The notes beneath the pieces are model-generated. The model had not been told where the DNA came from. It saw only the letters and a program-made list of their open reading frames with translations, and did not search any database. From Opisthocomus hoazin (lineage: Eukaryota; Chordata; Aves; Opisthocomiformes; Opisthocomidae), in assembly GCF_030867145.1 (NCBI RefSeq), contig NC_134443.1, forward strand, positions 1,178,001-1,242,000: DNA of 64,000 nucleotides. Reading direction: 5' to 3'. Below are positions 23,801 to 38,800 of this stretch, in pieces. The position numbers and the translations under genes are program-made. The first letter of the stretch is position 1. Every line of letters begins with the position of its first letter.

Positions 23801-26800
23801 ACGGCCTGTGTGGTTTGTAACGGCGTGGGTTGCACAGAACTGAAACCATTCTGAGGAAGAAGAGAAAAAAAGAAAAAAAAAAAAAAAAAAAAAAGAGTAC
23901 TGGGCATTGCAGCTGCTCATTTCCAGAGGCAGATCTGCTGTCAGCCCCCTCCCACAATCCCTCCCCTAGCTGTGAAAAAGGTGTGCTACCAACACGTGTC
24001 ACCAGACTGCGCCGGGGTCAGTCCCAAGCGCCAGCACGACCCCCAAGCACATATTTGAGAAAGCAGTGCAAGAAATTCCTCTGCTGCTGGTAGTTAGACT
24101 GGCTCAACATCCTCAACCCAAATTCCTTAGCCAGAATTGATGTTGCTGAACTCGTGTGCAGCATGCAAGAATCAAATCCTTAAGACTGAACTAAATCCTT
24201 CACCTGAATGCCACTCTGCAGCAGGGTAATTATGCGTGACACGACACATGGCCTGCAATCAACTTAACCGCTGTTGACCCCACTGGCCCAGCCCCAGGTA
24301 AGTAACATAGCTAAGGGCTCTGGTAGCAGCCAGAAGGAAGCTCTCACGAGAGTCCACAAGCCACGTGGTGAGGCTGGAGGATCGCCAAAACACTTGATAA
24401 ACCACTTAGCTTCCTCCGAGACCATGCTTCACACGCTATGCTTACTCAGCACCAAGGGTGAGCAAAGCCATCCTCCTACCTTGGCCTGGGTCAGATCTTT
24501 CTGCGGCGAGGAGGAGATGGAATTTGGGTATCGCCTCGTCTGGGTGGATCTCTGTTCGTACAGTGGTCCCTGAGCGCTGTTCTGGGAGGTAAACGTTGCT
24601 GTCTGTATTGTGCCGCTCTGGTAACCAGACTCCTGGCTTTGATTGGACGAAATTGTGGATGAAGATTCACTACAAAGGGGGGGAAAAAAGAAAAGGGGTT
24701 TACGTTTTCCTCCAGAACAGCCCCGCTGTAAGCTTCTGACCCAGTCTGTAGGCTCTCTGTTTCAGATTTTCAAAATAAGGAGCTCCAAGCATCAGCATAA
24801 AGGCACCACGCAAAGCAGCCAGGCAAACCAAGCAGAGGAACACAGCCAGGCAAGGGCCTGACCGCAGGAGGATGCTGGGGCCTAGCCGCTGCCCTGCCTC
24901 CCACACTGCTGTGCTCCAGGTGACATTCCATGAGCTGCCACCACTCGGATCCCAGCATTCAAGGAACCAGCCAGAAACTAAGGGTCAGCCCAACGGAAGA
25001 CAGGAACACTTTGCTTTGGCAAGGCACCATCACCGTAGATACACCTACTCCACTGCGCCCCAGTTTGCCAGGCAAAAAGCAGGACAAAGCACGCAGAATC
25101 TGTTCACCAGGGACAAGGAGCAGCTGCACTGGGGATTCCCTTCCTTGTTTCTAGCAATGCAGTTTAGCAGCAGCAAGAAACATTTGCTTTCTGTATAAGC
25201 ACCACAGGCCAATCAGGCACAGCGCTGCCTGACTGAGTCTGCTGGCAACTTATCTTTTGCTGTTGCATACGTTGTCCCCCCTTTGTGATCACGGCATGGT
25301 CAGAAAGGGTCCACTAGTATGCAGCGTAACTAAAGCCCACGGGACCAGCCACCTTCCAAAGCTACCTGCTTGGATCAGTCGTTCCCTTCCGCGCCCGGCC
25401 CTCACCTCGCCGTGCTGGTGTACAGGCTGCTTTGAGACTGGCTAACGGCGGCGCTTGTGGTGGGCGTCGATTCGTACTCCGCAAGAACAGGCTCCGAACC
25501 AAACTGTAATGCCCCAAACTGCAGGTTTAGCCCTGAGATATCCGCTGAGCCAGGCATTTCCACCGCAAGTGCAGGAATCTGCAAGGGAGGAACAACAGCC
25601 AGGGTCAATTGCTTCCTGGAGTCTGCACGGAAAGTGACTTGAGTATCCACATTTCCCAGCACACGACGGTAGTTCCAGGCTTGCATCCTCTGAATTATGC
25701 TGTTCAACCCAGGCAGGCAAGCGTTTCTCCATGACCCCCCCAAACACCCAACGCTAACAGCAGGAAGGCCAAGCCCAGCCTTTCCCTCATCAGCCCACGT
25801 GGATTTTTCTGCAGCTCTAACACAACACAACGCCTCCTTCCCCACCACCGATCCACACCTTTGATGTTAACGATGCTTTCTTCTTTTGCTGCTTCAGCTT
25901 CTGCTGTGCCGGCTGGGGACTGGAGGACTGGTTGTCCGAGGACCCTGGGGACATCTGGGGAACAGGATTGGTTTTGCTGGGCAGCGGCGAGGAAGCGGGT
26001 GCCGGCACAGTTGTGGAAGCAGTCACCACAGGCTGTTTCTCCTGCATGAACACTTCTATCATGGTTGAAGTCGACGTGAAGGCCTGACGCTTGGTGAAGG
26101 GACTATGCACCGAAGAGTCCGCTGGGTTCTTGAGATCTAGCAGGGGAGACAGAGTTGAGTTAGCAGGACTTGTTTCCTGAAAACTAAACCAAATTCTGAC
26201 ACTTCTCAGCACCAAGAAAAATAAAATCGTTTCACACTATGACTCCTCCTGAAGCCTGTTGACACCAGAGCACAGAGAACCCCAGCATCTCCGTTCCCAG
26301 CCTTGTGCTCTCACCACCGTCAACGCCGAGCCTTTTACGCCCTTCTCCCCTCAGCTCCTTCCACCATCTCCATAAGATAAAGTGAGCTTGCACAGCAGAA
26401 GTTCTCCATCCTCCAAGAAAAGCTGGACTTCAGAGTCCCTCGCATGGAGGCACTGCACATCAGAGTCCTGCACGGGCCCGGCACTGCCTCCTTCCCCCTC
26501 TCTGCCAGCATTGCTGCATTTCATTGCCTGCTCTTTCCCCTGCAAGGACCAGGCATCCTTCCAGCAGCACCACTGCTCGGGGCTGCCCACCCTCAGGTCT
26601 CTGCACAACTGCACCACCCTCCTTCTTCACCTAAGCCTTACCGCAGCTTATTAAAAACCAGCTCCTATTCTCTCAATCTCCTCTGCGGCTCCTTGTCTGA
26701 AAAGATCAGAAGCTGCCAACACTGACTGCTACTAGGACAGGGCTCGATTTTTCTTCAGCTAAGATTTGAACCAAAGCCATTTCCCTATAGCAAGAAATAA

Positions 26801-29800
26801 AATGCACAAGCTGAAAGAAATGGCACTAGTACTCAACCACAGCAGGGCTCAGCACCTCATCTGAAAAGCAGGAGCCTCTCAATCACTGTTTATTCTGTCA
26901 CACCAGCCCAAAGGCAGACTTACTTCTCGGCACTTAACAGTCACCAGAATTGAATTAGTTTAAAAGATAACATCAGGTCAGCGGTGAGACGAGGCTGACA
27001 AGTGTTGGTGTTCAGGAACTACCCTCCAGAGGTGCCCGCTTTCAGACCCCTTCTCCATTACACAGCTTTACACCAGGAGGTAGTTCCCCACACCACGAAG
27101 GTCTCATGAACACCAGATCCCTGGCCCTGAAGCTGTCTGGAATGACCAAGAGGCAGATGGAATTAACTGCTCCAAGTACAAAAGGGAAAGACTCACATGC
27201 ACTATCACGTTTTACTCTCACAAACTTGCACCCGTGGGCCTTTTAGTTTCTCCAGCAGATGGCTTGGTTGCGACCTTCTGATCTGGCCCTCCGCTGGATC
27301 CCTCACACTGCTGCTTGCGGCACGTTTCTGCAGTTCAGGGAGAACACACTCCCCTTTGGGGAGCCACGCTGCTTTTCCTTACCATACTGCACGAGAGACG
27401 AGGTCTGCGTGGTGGATCCCATGTCCCAGGAAGAAGCAGTGGTGCTCCCACCAGGCTGGGTGTGCTGAGCAGCCAGCTGAGCCAGAGCCTGGGCTGTCTT
27501 GAACTGCTCCAGGAACTGAGAACCTGTGGTACTGCTGCCTTTGGCCTCCCCGACATCTCCAAACCCTTTCCCCAGCATGCTCACCTGCAATTTCAGCAAT
27601 GAAACAACAAAGTCAACATCTCCCTTGGCTTGGAACGTTTCTCAGAGGACAGGCACATCTCTTAACCTAAGCCTGAATGCACTGTGCCCTGCTGCTTCTC
27701 ACTGGGTGCCTCAGCTTAGCGCTTGCAAGCTCCAGATGCACGGAGACCACTGGCAAGGAGAGCTCGTGCTTCTCCCACAGCGTTTACCACATGAGAGTGC
27801 AGCTACACTTCTCTGTTGCCCAACCCATGGAGCTTTACAGTGTCATGGAGGCTTACAAAGAAAGTTAACAGACAGGATCTTTAAAAATGTACTAAAATAT
27901 TCACATGCATTTGGTTGCACTAAAAAAGACAACTGCCATGAGAACTGGGCTTTACAGTTCAGGTGGTTTTGAAAATCCTTGCTGAACTCTCTCACCGTTC
28001 AGCGCACCCTTTGCATTTCTTTTGCTCCAGTCACACAAAGCAGCACCTGCCCAGGTCTGTGCACACCCCCAGTACAGGTTCAATGCCTCCTTCCCTCACC
28101 TGCCAGCAGACGCCAGCATCCCATCCCACCCCGAACTCCCACCAAGTCCCACTTCTCAGACTGTTCAATTTGCAAGCCCTGGATCGCAAGAGTTTTTCCT
28201 TTCCTCTGAGCAGGAAAGAAGTATGTGTTGCAAGTCTGACAAGGGCAACAGGGGAGTAATCATCCCAATTATTTCTAATTAAGCAGTGGACTTCATGCTT
28301 CTGTATTTAGAGCGGACCAGCAAATCATCCAGTGGACTCTGTCACCCACAAGAAGCGAGCAGGCGTCAGAACTGTATTTCCCATACTGCCCAAAGGAGAA
28401 GCTTTCTGGAGCAGAGAATCCTTTCCCACCAAGGAAACCAACACCCGCCACAACCCGCGCGCCGGCAGTGACCAGCATTTCCTTACCATGCTGTGGTGAG
28501 AGAAGGAGTTACCAGAGGCCGGCTGGGATATAGCACTCTGCTTGGAATTGCTGAACACCAGCGGCTGGGCCAGGGAAGGAGCCTGGGATGACTCCAGGCT
28601 TGTTGACTCATTCTCCATAGAAGAGGGCGTCTTTCCTAGCAGGACCGCAAGATCGATTCTGGGTAAAGAAAGAAGACAACCCACTGAGGTTAACACGAGC
28701 TGTCACACCCCTCGCTTCCATTACAGCAGCATTCTGCCTCCAGCCTCACAACTTACAGCTTTCTACTTCACAAACTGAATGCATCTGCAGAACATTTAGC
28801 TCACAACTGCCAGCAGCAACCTCCAAAGGGCAGAGACCAAGCAAGACCCTGCATAGCTTTCTATTTTAATGCATGCCTTCTGTTAATTTAACACAGCAAA
28901 ATGCTCGCAAATCTGAAGAACCAGCAGCAGAGCCTAGGAAAACTCTAATCCAGGATTAGGACCCGGAAACTCCTAGCTCAACTTTTCCATTTAAATCCAT
29001 CTCATCTTATCCAGAGCTGCTGTATTTTAGCTAGTTGGTAAGGTTGAGTCCGAGATGCCAAATAGCTCTGGAACTCGTGTGCCACTTTTCCCACGTAAAC
29101 AGCATCGCCACGGGCTATCACCTCTGTCCAGCTGTGATTGTCACATTCTCAGCAGGCAGAGGCACTGAAGACACATTGGAGGCAGTGAAGATCTTCGTCT
29201 CAGACAGCTGAAAGATTAAAAAAAACGGAAAAAAGAATCCAACAGTGAGCAGAGTATCTCAGGACTCCAAGTAAAGCACACAAACATTTGAGTCAAACAG
29301 AAAGATTCAGGAAATTCAAGTGTTTAGACTTCTCTAACATTTGGCTCCCATCAGGATCAGCTTATATTCATTTGGTTATTCTCAGGCAAGTACACAAATC
29401 ACCTGCCAGTGGGTAAAAAAAAAAAAATCCCTTCTACAAATTTCCCATAGTCCACAAATCCCCCAGTGCTGCCGGGGTCTTCGACAGGCTGTCTGCAGTG
29501 ATGGTATGCAGCCCTGATCCGCAAAACCCGCTGCAGAGGTGGGTGCAAGCACCGCTAGAGAAGTCAAAGAAAAAAAGCTCCAGACCCACAGTTAAGCTTC
29601 CAATGATCCTGGCCCTACCTGGACAACCTGACCAGAGAGCAACAGATCTACTTCAGCTACGGAAGGGAAAATAACATCACTCAAAAATGAATGAAGGGGA
29701 GGTTTAACGACCACCCGTGATTTAGCCCGGAACATATCTGAATATGAACAGCTTTTATTCCAGACTGAGGAGCTGCCAGCAACTAAACTGCAAGTGTTTA

Positions 29801-32800
29801 AAAACAAAATCAGGAACCCCTGGGAGCGTATCGCACAGTGAAGGAAGGGAGGGCTATCAAAGCCTCCCTTCAAGCAGAGACCTGACTGAACAGACAGAGA
29901 AGCTGCGTGCATCTCCAAACACAGCAAGAGCGCTTCCTTCAGATGGTGCCTGGAAAGCAAAAGCTTTCACTTTGTGCCCGTTCTGCAGGCTTAGCAAAAA
30001 TGAGCATGAAAAACTAATAATAATATTAAAAAAGCCCATCCCTGCTCTCATCTGCAAGAACAGAAGTTCTCCCTTGATTCAGGGAGTGCACTAAAAAGCC
30101 CATTTCAGAGGAAACTGATACGGAGGCATTAAAAGCAGCTGGTAACAGCATCCATTCTCCCCTGAAGGAGACACGAGGTAGAGAACAAAAAGCAGCGAGA
30201 CACACCAAAGAGCAAGCCAGAAGGCAAAGCCAAGAGCTCCTGTTCAGTGCAAATCTGAAGGACCAGCAGAGGCACACGACACACGCGTGAAACTGCTGCT
30301 GCTGCCTCCGCCATATGTAGAGTGGATCAAAGGCAAACCTTCCCGAACCGCCGCTCCACCGGAGGAGCGGGGCAAGAACCGTGCGTGGAGTCTTTTCAGC
30401 CTGAAGAAAAGGCTGAGAGGGGACCTAATAAATGCTTATAAGTATCTCAAGGGTGGGTGTCAGGAGGATGGGGCCAAACTCTTTCCAGTGGTGCCCAGCG
30501 ACAGGACAAGGGGCAACGGGCACAAACTGAGGCAGAGGAAGCTCCAGCTGAACACGAGAAAGGTTCTGCTTCACTCTGAGGGTGCCAGAGCCCTGGCCCA
30601 GGCTGCCCAGAGGGTTGGGGAGTCTCCTTCTCTGGAGATATTCCAACCTCCCTGGACGTGGTGCTGTGCAGCCCTGCTCTGGGTGACCCTGCTTTGGCAG
30701 GGGTTTGGACTGGGTGACCCACAGAAGGCCCTTCCAACCCCCACCATACTGTGATTCTGTGATTCTGTCAGGCCAGTTCACAGCAGAATTCAACCATTCA
30801 GTTACAGGAAATGAGAGGACCAGACTGGATGCCCTGGGAGATCCCTTCCCACCTCGGGCTCCTACGACAAGCTCTACTACACATGGACTTTAGAAGCGGT
30901 GATGTTTACTACTTCATCGTAGCTCCTGCAATTGGGAGCCTGGCTGGGGCTCTGCCCATCGTCTGGGGAGGATGGGCTTCGTGCTCCTCTTGTAGCTGTG
31001 TGCGCACAAACAGGACGGCAGCCCGCCGGCAGACGCAAGGAGGAGAGGGGTTTGGAGAGTACCTACATCTTCATTCCAGTCCTCCGTGCCCCACTCTTCT
31101 GTCGCTGCCCTCCACGCACCTACAAGGACAACAGGCAAAGAAGTCAGGCGTGCACCAAAGCTCTACCTCCAAGAGCCAGAGAAGCACTGGGGAGCTTTGC
31201 AAGCAGCCGAGAGGATTTCTATTTGCCAAACGGAGAGTTTAAAGCGGTCGACCCCAACCCGCGATTCACGGGCAAGGTATCGCAACGGCATCGCCTCAGC
31301 CTCGCTCAGGCAGGCCAGGCTGAACAGAGGGACCGCTGGGCTGGCAGCGAGGGCAACGCACACACCCCGACACCCAAACAGGGAAGCTCAGCTCGGCAAG
31401 GAAGTCTCGGCATCGTCCCCAGCCTCCTTGTGCCATTTTCCTGATTCCCCCTCCTATTGCAGTAGCCGCAAGGTTCTGCATCGGCGAGCAGTCGGTGTTA
31501 CCCCAGCAGCTCGGGCAGAGCATCACCTTCGGGGGCTTCCTGCAGGCTCTGGTGCAGGACCCCACCACCCAGGTGAGCCTCAAGCTTCTGGGAAACCCAG
31601 GGACAACCGAACCAGTCGCGTGGTTCGTCTCCCCCCCCGACCCCTCCAGCAAATGCCGAAACCTCACCGCACCAGGAACTCCTGTGCGCAGGCAAAGGGG
31701 AATCAGAAAGGAAAACGTAAGGGACTAAGCAATCCACGCATTTTCTGGGACCAATTTCAGAAATATGCTCGAAGCGAGTAGTTTAAAGCATCAGGAAGAA
31801 AAGCACAAGACGTCAGCTGCAATCCAGCACAGCGCAATTTGTAAGAGAACAAAATTAACTAGAGGAAAAAATTTTTGCCTGGCCGCATCTCCAACTTGTT
31901 CCGTCCCTCACTTCCATCACGGTTTAACCTCAGTGCTTTGAATTTTACGTGGCAACTTCCAAACCCATTAGACAGCTCAGAATTTGGTGTGGGAGGAGAG
32001 TGAGAGCATTTTACATCTGAAAAAAACTCAAGAGTGTAAAGCCAGCCCCGTTTTGCGCAGCTTGTTTTCAGCCCATGCAAACCAGAGCAGCAAAACTCGA
32101 CACAGCCGACGGGGTTAACCCTGGGGACGTTCACAAGGACGGAACAAGTTGGCATCAGCCCTTTTATAAGCTGAAAGTCTTTTACAGCATAAAAACAGTA
32201 CACGGGGAATGAGAATATTGCAGATTCTTCTGCAGGACACAGTCAAGCTTGCTGAGATTTTGGGGGGAAGAACACAGCAGATCTTCCCATATATACTTTA
32301 ATTATGAAGCCAAAATGTCCAAGCAACTACTCATCTAGAAGTGGGGGACTTAGAGCATGAAATAAATATATTATCAGTGAATTATTCTTTTTTCATTGTT
32401 GTTTTGTTGGGTGTTTCGTTTCGCCTGACAAGTTGAGCCAAATCAAGAAGCCTTCCTTTTTTTTTTGGTTTGTTTTGGGGTTTTTCTTGGGGTTTTGTGG
32501 GTTTTGTTTGTGGCTTTTTTTTTTAAATTTAAATTTAGAAATACAGATATTAATACAACATGACTTCCTTGAGTGTCAGGAGTCTCAAGGCACGCTACGC
32601 TACTCCTTCCTTCCCAGACAGAAGCATCAGGAGGAGTTCAACATATTCAATGCAAAACACATCTGGGTTTAAAAACCCAGACTCCAGCGTTCCTTAGTTG
32701 TTGGTTTTTTTTGGTGCCCTGACAGCAGTAGCGGGAAGGCTCCTTTCCAGATTTTCATGGATCAGAAAGCTCCTACCAGCCCAACTCCAGAGGTGAAGGC

Positions 32801-35800
32801 GGAGCTGGAGGTACAGGGTCAGCTGCAGCGGGCAGGGGAGAGCAGGAAGCCAGGAGAGTTGCTCCAAGAAGAGTCTGTGCATGTAGGAACACAGCACAGG
32901 GCTCTCAGTCTTGGTTCGTTTGGGGAAAGCGAGAAGAAAAGCAAAGCAGCAGGAAAAGCAGCAGGAAATCCTGCAGATGAAGAGCAGCCATTGATGGGGC
33001 TTTCCTGGCAAGTCTGCTTCTCGAGTACCGGACACCTATTCGGCATGGCCTGTGCTCCTTGCACACGAAGAGACGGGTGGAAAACCACAGACCTGCGATG
33101 TACACCCGGGCATTCGCCAGAAATGCTCCAGGAAGCTTCCGAACCAGCACAGTGGGGTTCGATTTTTTAAAGAAACTGGGTGTATCGCTCTCCATCAAGC
33201 TTTTCCGAAGGGGAGAGCTCCAACGCAAGCAATGCCCTAACACTTCCGACGCCATTTCGGAAGCGTCATCTTCCCAACAGCAACCCCTCCTCCCTGCTTT
33301 AAGAAAGCCCTTCAAAGAGCTGCTGGTCTTGAAGCTCCTCAAACCAGGAAACGGAGGGAAAAAAAATAAAAGTCAATAGGCATTTGCAAATATGAATGTG
33401 TTGAAGAAAAAAATCCCATTGAGTCTTCAAGATTTCCACAGACCCTCCCCCCTAAATACACTCTCTCTTCAGTTTAAACAGGGAGGTGAGCGAGCAGCTT
33501 GCTCCTCCCGCAGCCCATGAGGCCATCTCTCCGTGACTGGACACACACCCAACACCCCAGCCTGGAAGGGTGACAGACCTAAAACCCCCCATTCTGCACC
33601 TCAAAGGAACGTCGCTCCAAACAACGCCAAAGCGTGGCAAAAATATAAATGGCAGCACCAGAGCAGATGGCCTTGCGCTGCCTGCAGGAGTTAAAGATTA
33701 ACCCAGAGGGGAGAACCGCGAGACGCTCCAACGCAGCAGCAGCATTGCAAGTACGTCTGCCTCCGGGCCCCTGCAAAAGAGACTCTACAGCCTCCATACT
33801 CCTCCTCCCATCCTGAACTCTGAGAGCAAAGCGGCAAGTTCCTCCAGAAGGGCCCTCAGCCTCGACTTCCAGACCTCAGGTTAGATGGAGGAGACCTCAG
33901 TCAAACACAGTTTTTGCCTCATTATAGATACTGATGGGATTTGGTAGGTGTAAGGCAAACTGGATCATCTCGTGGGTGTCTCTTGGCTTCATAAAGGTAC
34001 AAGAGCAGGAAATGCAGTGGCCAGGCGCTGAGCAGCTTTGCCACCAAGCACCCTGGTCATCTCAAACTCCACCATCATCTTCAACTGCAGGGCAGGTCCG
34101 CTCAGGTGCCGAACAGCAGCCGGGCAGCATGAGCATGCCAAAGCAGCCATCAAGGGCATCGCTCAGAGGTAGCCGAAGCAGAGCCACAGCGCTACGGTAG
34201 CTCAGCGAGACGAATTCCCCTCGCAGCAGCGTTCTGACCCTCAGCAGAAGCAGAGCGGGGAGGCCAGCCAAGCGATCGCCGCAGAACCGAAGTGCCGCGC
34301 CGAGGGAACGGCACGGGGACAACGGGCAAGCCGCAGCTTTCTGGATGCAAGACACGCAGAATACAGCTAAGCTGCCTCATGCTTCCTCCCCTCGGGTGGG
34401 ATACTCTGTCGCCAGTGCTGTGGACACGGAGCTGCTCTGGGTACCGAGAAGCAGTGGCTGAAGTTAAAGTTTACATAATCCACAAGAATTCGGGTTAACC
34501 TCTCCCAATTTACATTCAAGCTGTCAGCATTAGTAAAAGCATAGTCAGAACAAACATCAAATATTCATTAGAATGAACAAATGAAGAGAGAGAAGAATGC
34601 CACATCCACAGATATTTCAAGGTGTTTTTTTTTAAAAAAGCTATGAAGTAAAGGTAGCCGGGGCAGTTAGTGCACCTGGATGTATCGTACCAGGAGCAGT
34701 GTCAAATTTTCGGGGATAATTTGACCCCTCACCCCCAATGAAATCAAGTCCTGAAACAAAAAAAAAAAAAAAAAGACAGACAACCAGTGAAATTTTGACT
34801 TCAAGAAGCGAAGGCGAGTCTCCTTGCCCCCGCGTACACCAGTCACATCGTACCTGTGGATACCGTTCATGTAAAGAGACGCCTGCGGCTACTCAAATGG
34901 AAACAAAACGACCACGCACGACACGGGTGAACAGTGTGGTTGCACGATCAGCTTTACAACTGCGTTGTAGCACTAGGGCAAGTTTGAGTTGTTCCATCAG
35001 GAAGATCTTCCATTCCCCCTAACCATGCCTCTAACCTGCTTTGTTCCACAAAACACTGACACAGAAGAAAAACCCCACACGGCCCATTCAGACTAGACAG
35101 TTCAACTTCCAGCACGTCGAGCTCATCCAGTCCCGTCCCTTCTTCCTCCAGACACGTGTACCCGTTGCCTTTAACACATGCCTACACTGCTGTCTCCGAT
35201 ATTTAAAACTCCATTTCTCAGTCAGCAAGACAACGATCCCTCAATCTGCTGCTGTTTTACAAAACCATGTGTGTTTTCTTCCCCCCTTTCAAAACAGCTC
35301 TGTTTTCTAAAAGCAAAAAGACACGAAAATATCCCTACGCTAACCGTGTGTAGTAAAAGGTCTCACAGTTTTCAGTACTTGATTTCTCTCCTTCCAAAGC
35401 TATCAGTTTTTCAGCAAATACAAGAAATATCGAAGTAGCCTAAAGCAACACTGCTATGGCTGTGAATGCTTCTTACCACCAGGATGTGGTATTTACTCCA
35501 ATGCTTAAAAATCATGGAAAAACAGTTTGACTTCACAGTGTTGAATCTAGGAAAAAAAAAAAAAAAAGAAAACCCCCCTCTTCAAAGCCCCACACAGACA
35601 GACTACTTACGATTAAGGACTGTCCCTTCCGACTCTGTCCAGTTATCACATGGCAAAACCTGAGGTCACTTGCGTCTTACAATCACGTGCACACTTGAAA
35701 CCAAAAAAGGTACCATTCTCCCAAGGCTAGAGAACGCGCAGGGGCAGATCGGCGTTCACAAACGGCCCAGCGAAGAAACGTTTGCTCCAAACAGCGAAGC

Positions 35801-38800
35801 GATCAAGATCTCTTTTGAGCTAGCTTTCTGCAACAAGGTCTCATCCTACAGCAATTTAAGCTCCCCATACCAAAATCAAGTGCAAGACATCTGTGGTCCG
35901 CGTAATATTCTCTGGAGGATGCACCGAATAGCTGAAAAAATTGCACGTGTGTAATCACGCTACAGTTTATCAAAGACTTTTCCAAAGAGGCAGCATGGTT
36001 TCTGCTGGAAAACAAAATGGAGGCAAGCGTTCCTGCACCTCTGTCGGGCAACAGCACGCACGAGCTCAGGCCAGAACAACCATCCAGCTCCACTTTTCCA
36101 ACCTGGTCACCCTAACAGATGCAAAGGCACCTCTGGGTGCACAGGAACAAGCTTGCTGAAATCCACCCCTGAACCAACAACCCGTTCCTCCATCCCCGAG
36201 CCAAAGACCGACCCAGAACCTCCTCCGTGCAACTGGATGGACACAAAATCCGCTTACCCTCTAAAGACAAAGCAGCAAACGTGTGTGAAGACCACTTACT
36301 TGTGCCGTCATCCGGCTCGAAGCTCCCAGTGCTGTTCCACGTGTTGTTGTTGCTATTCCCGTAGTTCTCATCCGTGCCGGCCGGCTCGGCATAGTCAGCC
36401 GGGTTGAAAGTTCTGCAAGAAATACGAGGATGGAAAGTTCTGCTCCCTCTCCCTACACATTTTAAAAGCAACTGATCTTATTCAGACCATGAGACATCTC
36501 AAAGAGTCTCAGAAGACAGCACTCTCCGCAGAGGGATGCTTCAGCTGCACCAGCTATTCCAAATTTAAGTTAGCAGGATGCAGTTCTGGCTTTATTAACA
36601 AAAAAAAGAAAATCGGAACACAAATGACCGACACAAACAGTACTGTTCATGCACAAAGGCTTTTCTTCTTGCTGTGGTTTGTACCAGTGGAACTTACCCC
36701 ATGCCTTGGGCAGAAAATCTTCCCCCTCGCCTTCCAGAGCCACCTGTAAAACACACACAGGCACCGCTGAGCACCACCTGGCTCTGCATCACCGGGAAAA
36801 GAAACATTCCAACAACGTATGCTGATGCCCAGAATATGGAAGCGGTGAAGACCTTCCCGAGCTGATGGGATTTCCAGCAGCGACTTTACGTGTACGGGAA
36901 TGACCCCAGCTGGCGGGCAGGGTAATTAGCGATGCAGATTCCAGGCTCAGATGAGTTTCCAGCTGCACAAACCGTAAATACCGGACCCCAGGTTCTGATT
37001 TCTGCAGCGCGTCCCCTCAGCAGCATGGATTTTGTGGAAAAATGAGTTTCTGCCACTGGGTATTTAAAAACCAAGCCACGCGTTTGCCCACCAATAGAGC
37101 TCACAGACACACACGCAAGAACGAGCAGGATCCAGGCTCTGTTGCCAACTAGCAACAGGCCCACCTGCCAAATAGTCACCTTACTTTTAACTTCTCACCT
37201 CTACACAATAAAGCCTTATTTTTTTTTTCCCAACACCATGGATGGGATGCAAGAACTAGATATTCTTTCTAGCATGCTTGAGAAGCAACATGTAGGCACT
37301 AGATGAAACAGAAAAATTAAGTGCTTGTTTTGAGTTTGGCAATTCCTCCCATAAAAGAGGCTTTCAGACCTCACAGAGGAGAGAGACGAGCTGAGGTAAG
37401 AAATGAGCGTCCAGCACAGGGCTATGAGGATGAGGAGGAGACTGGTGCATCTGTCCTCCAAGGAGAGGCTGAGGGAGCTGGGCTTGTTCAGCCTGGAGAA
37501 GAGAAGGCTGCGAGGGGACCTTAGAAATGCCGATCAATATCTGCAGGGGGGGGTCAGGAGGACGGGGCCAGGCTCTTTCCAGTGGTGCCCAGCGACAGGA
37601 CAAGGGGCAACGGGCACAAACTGGAGCAGAGGAAGCTCCAGCTGAACCCAAGGAAGAACTTCTTCCCTCTGAGGGTGCCGGAGCCCTGGCCCAGGCTGCC
37701 CAGAGGGTTGGGGAGTCTCCTTCTCTGGAGATATTCCAGCCCCCCTGGCCGCGGTGCTGTGCAGCCTGCTCTGGGTGACCCTGCTTGGGCAGGGGATTGG
37801 GCTGGGGGATCCCCAGAGGGCCCTCCCAACCCCCCCCATGCTGGGATTCTCCTCCCACTCCCCCTGACCTCAAACCCCACACATACCTCGGCCTCGGCCA
37901 CGTCCCCGTCTCCCTCTTTCTGTGCCTCTTCCAGAAGATCCTCCAGTCTTACCACCATCTAATCCGTTCTCCTGGCCCCGAACTGAAAGACAGAACGACG
38001 CAAAGACAATTTCAAGATTCATCCTGCTTGAGGGAGGATACAAGACCAGACCTCAAACACCAAAGCACGATGGCTATGCAGGAGACTATGCCGCCAAACG
38101 CTCCCATGACTTCTTTTATTTTAAGCTGATGGTATTGAGGGTATGACCCAAGGAATCATCTCAGCCACAGGAGCATCAGACAGACCACCACACACACGAG
38201 GATGGTTCTCCTCAAAGACGTCTCTGCCCAAGAAGCTTTACTGACAGCTTTTATGCAGCACAGAGTGCCTCGGTGTGCACCGTGACAGTTACGGGTGTTA
38301 TTAAAGGGCAGGTCCATACACTCTCTTCCACGGCTGGCACCTCGCCCCCGCCTCGGTGGCCCGCCACGTCGTCTGCTGAAATCCCGATCCCTCTCCCGGT
38401 TTTCTTTGCTTTCTTCACTGGGTTCTGTCTGTCCACTCTCCTTCTGTCCCGAGACACCCTTCTTCTTCCCGACCATTTCCCAGGAATGCTGAAGGTTTGC
38501 AAAGGGGAAAGAAGTTAATCATACCTCGATCGATGCAAGATGCAAATACACACATATTTAATCATGCTACAGAGAAGATAACAAGGGTCGTCCAGAAAAA
38601 TGGTTTCCAGTCCAATTTTATTTTTAAAGAAGAGTCTATCAGCCTACACACAGCACAGCCTCTTCCCTCAAGAAAAGCCTTCTCACAGCTGACTGGCACG
38701 CAGTTTGAGGTAACAGGAGATGAGTTATTCTATTTCTGCAAAGATATATTGAACCTCTTAAACAGAGAGAGCATAATACTTACTCAAGTTCAAAGTGTCA

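Noticed and set aside
30287-30754. Short open frames inside the CR1 fragments
   Set aside because: They are the C-terminal tail of the CR1 reverse-transcriptase ORF in truncated copies and are not host genes.
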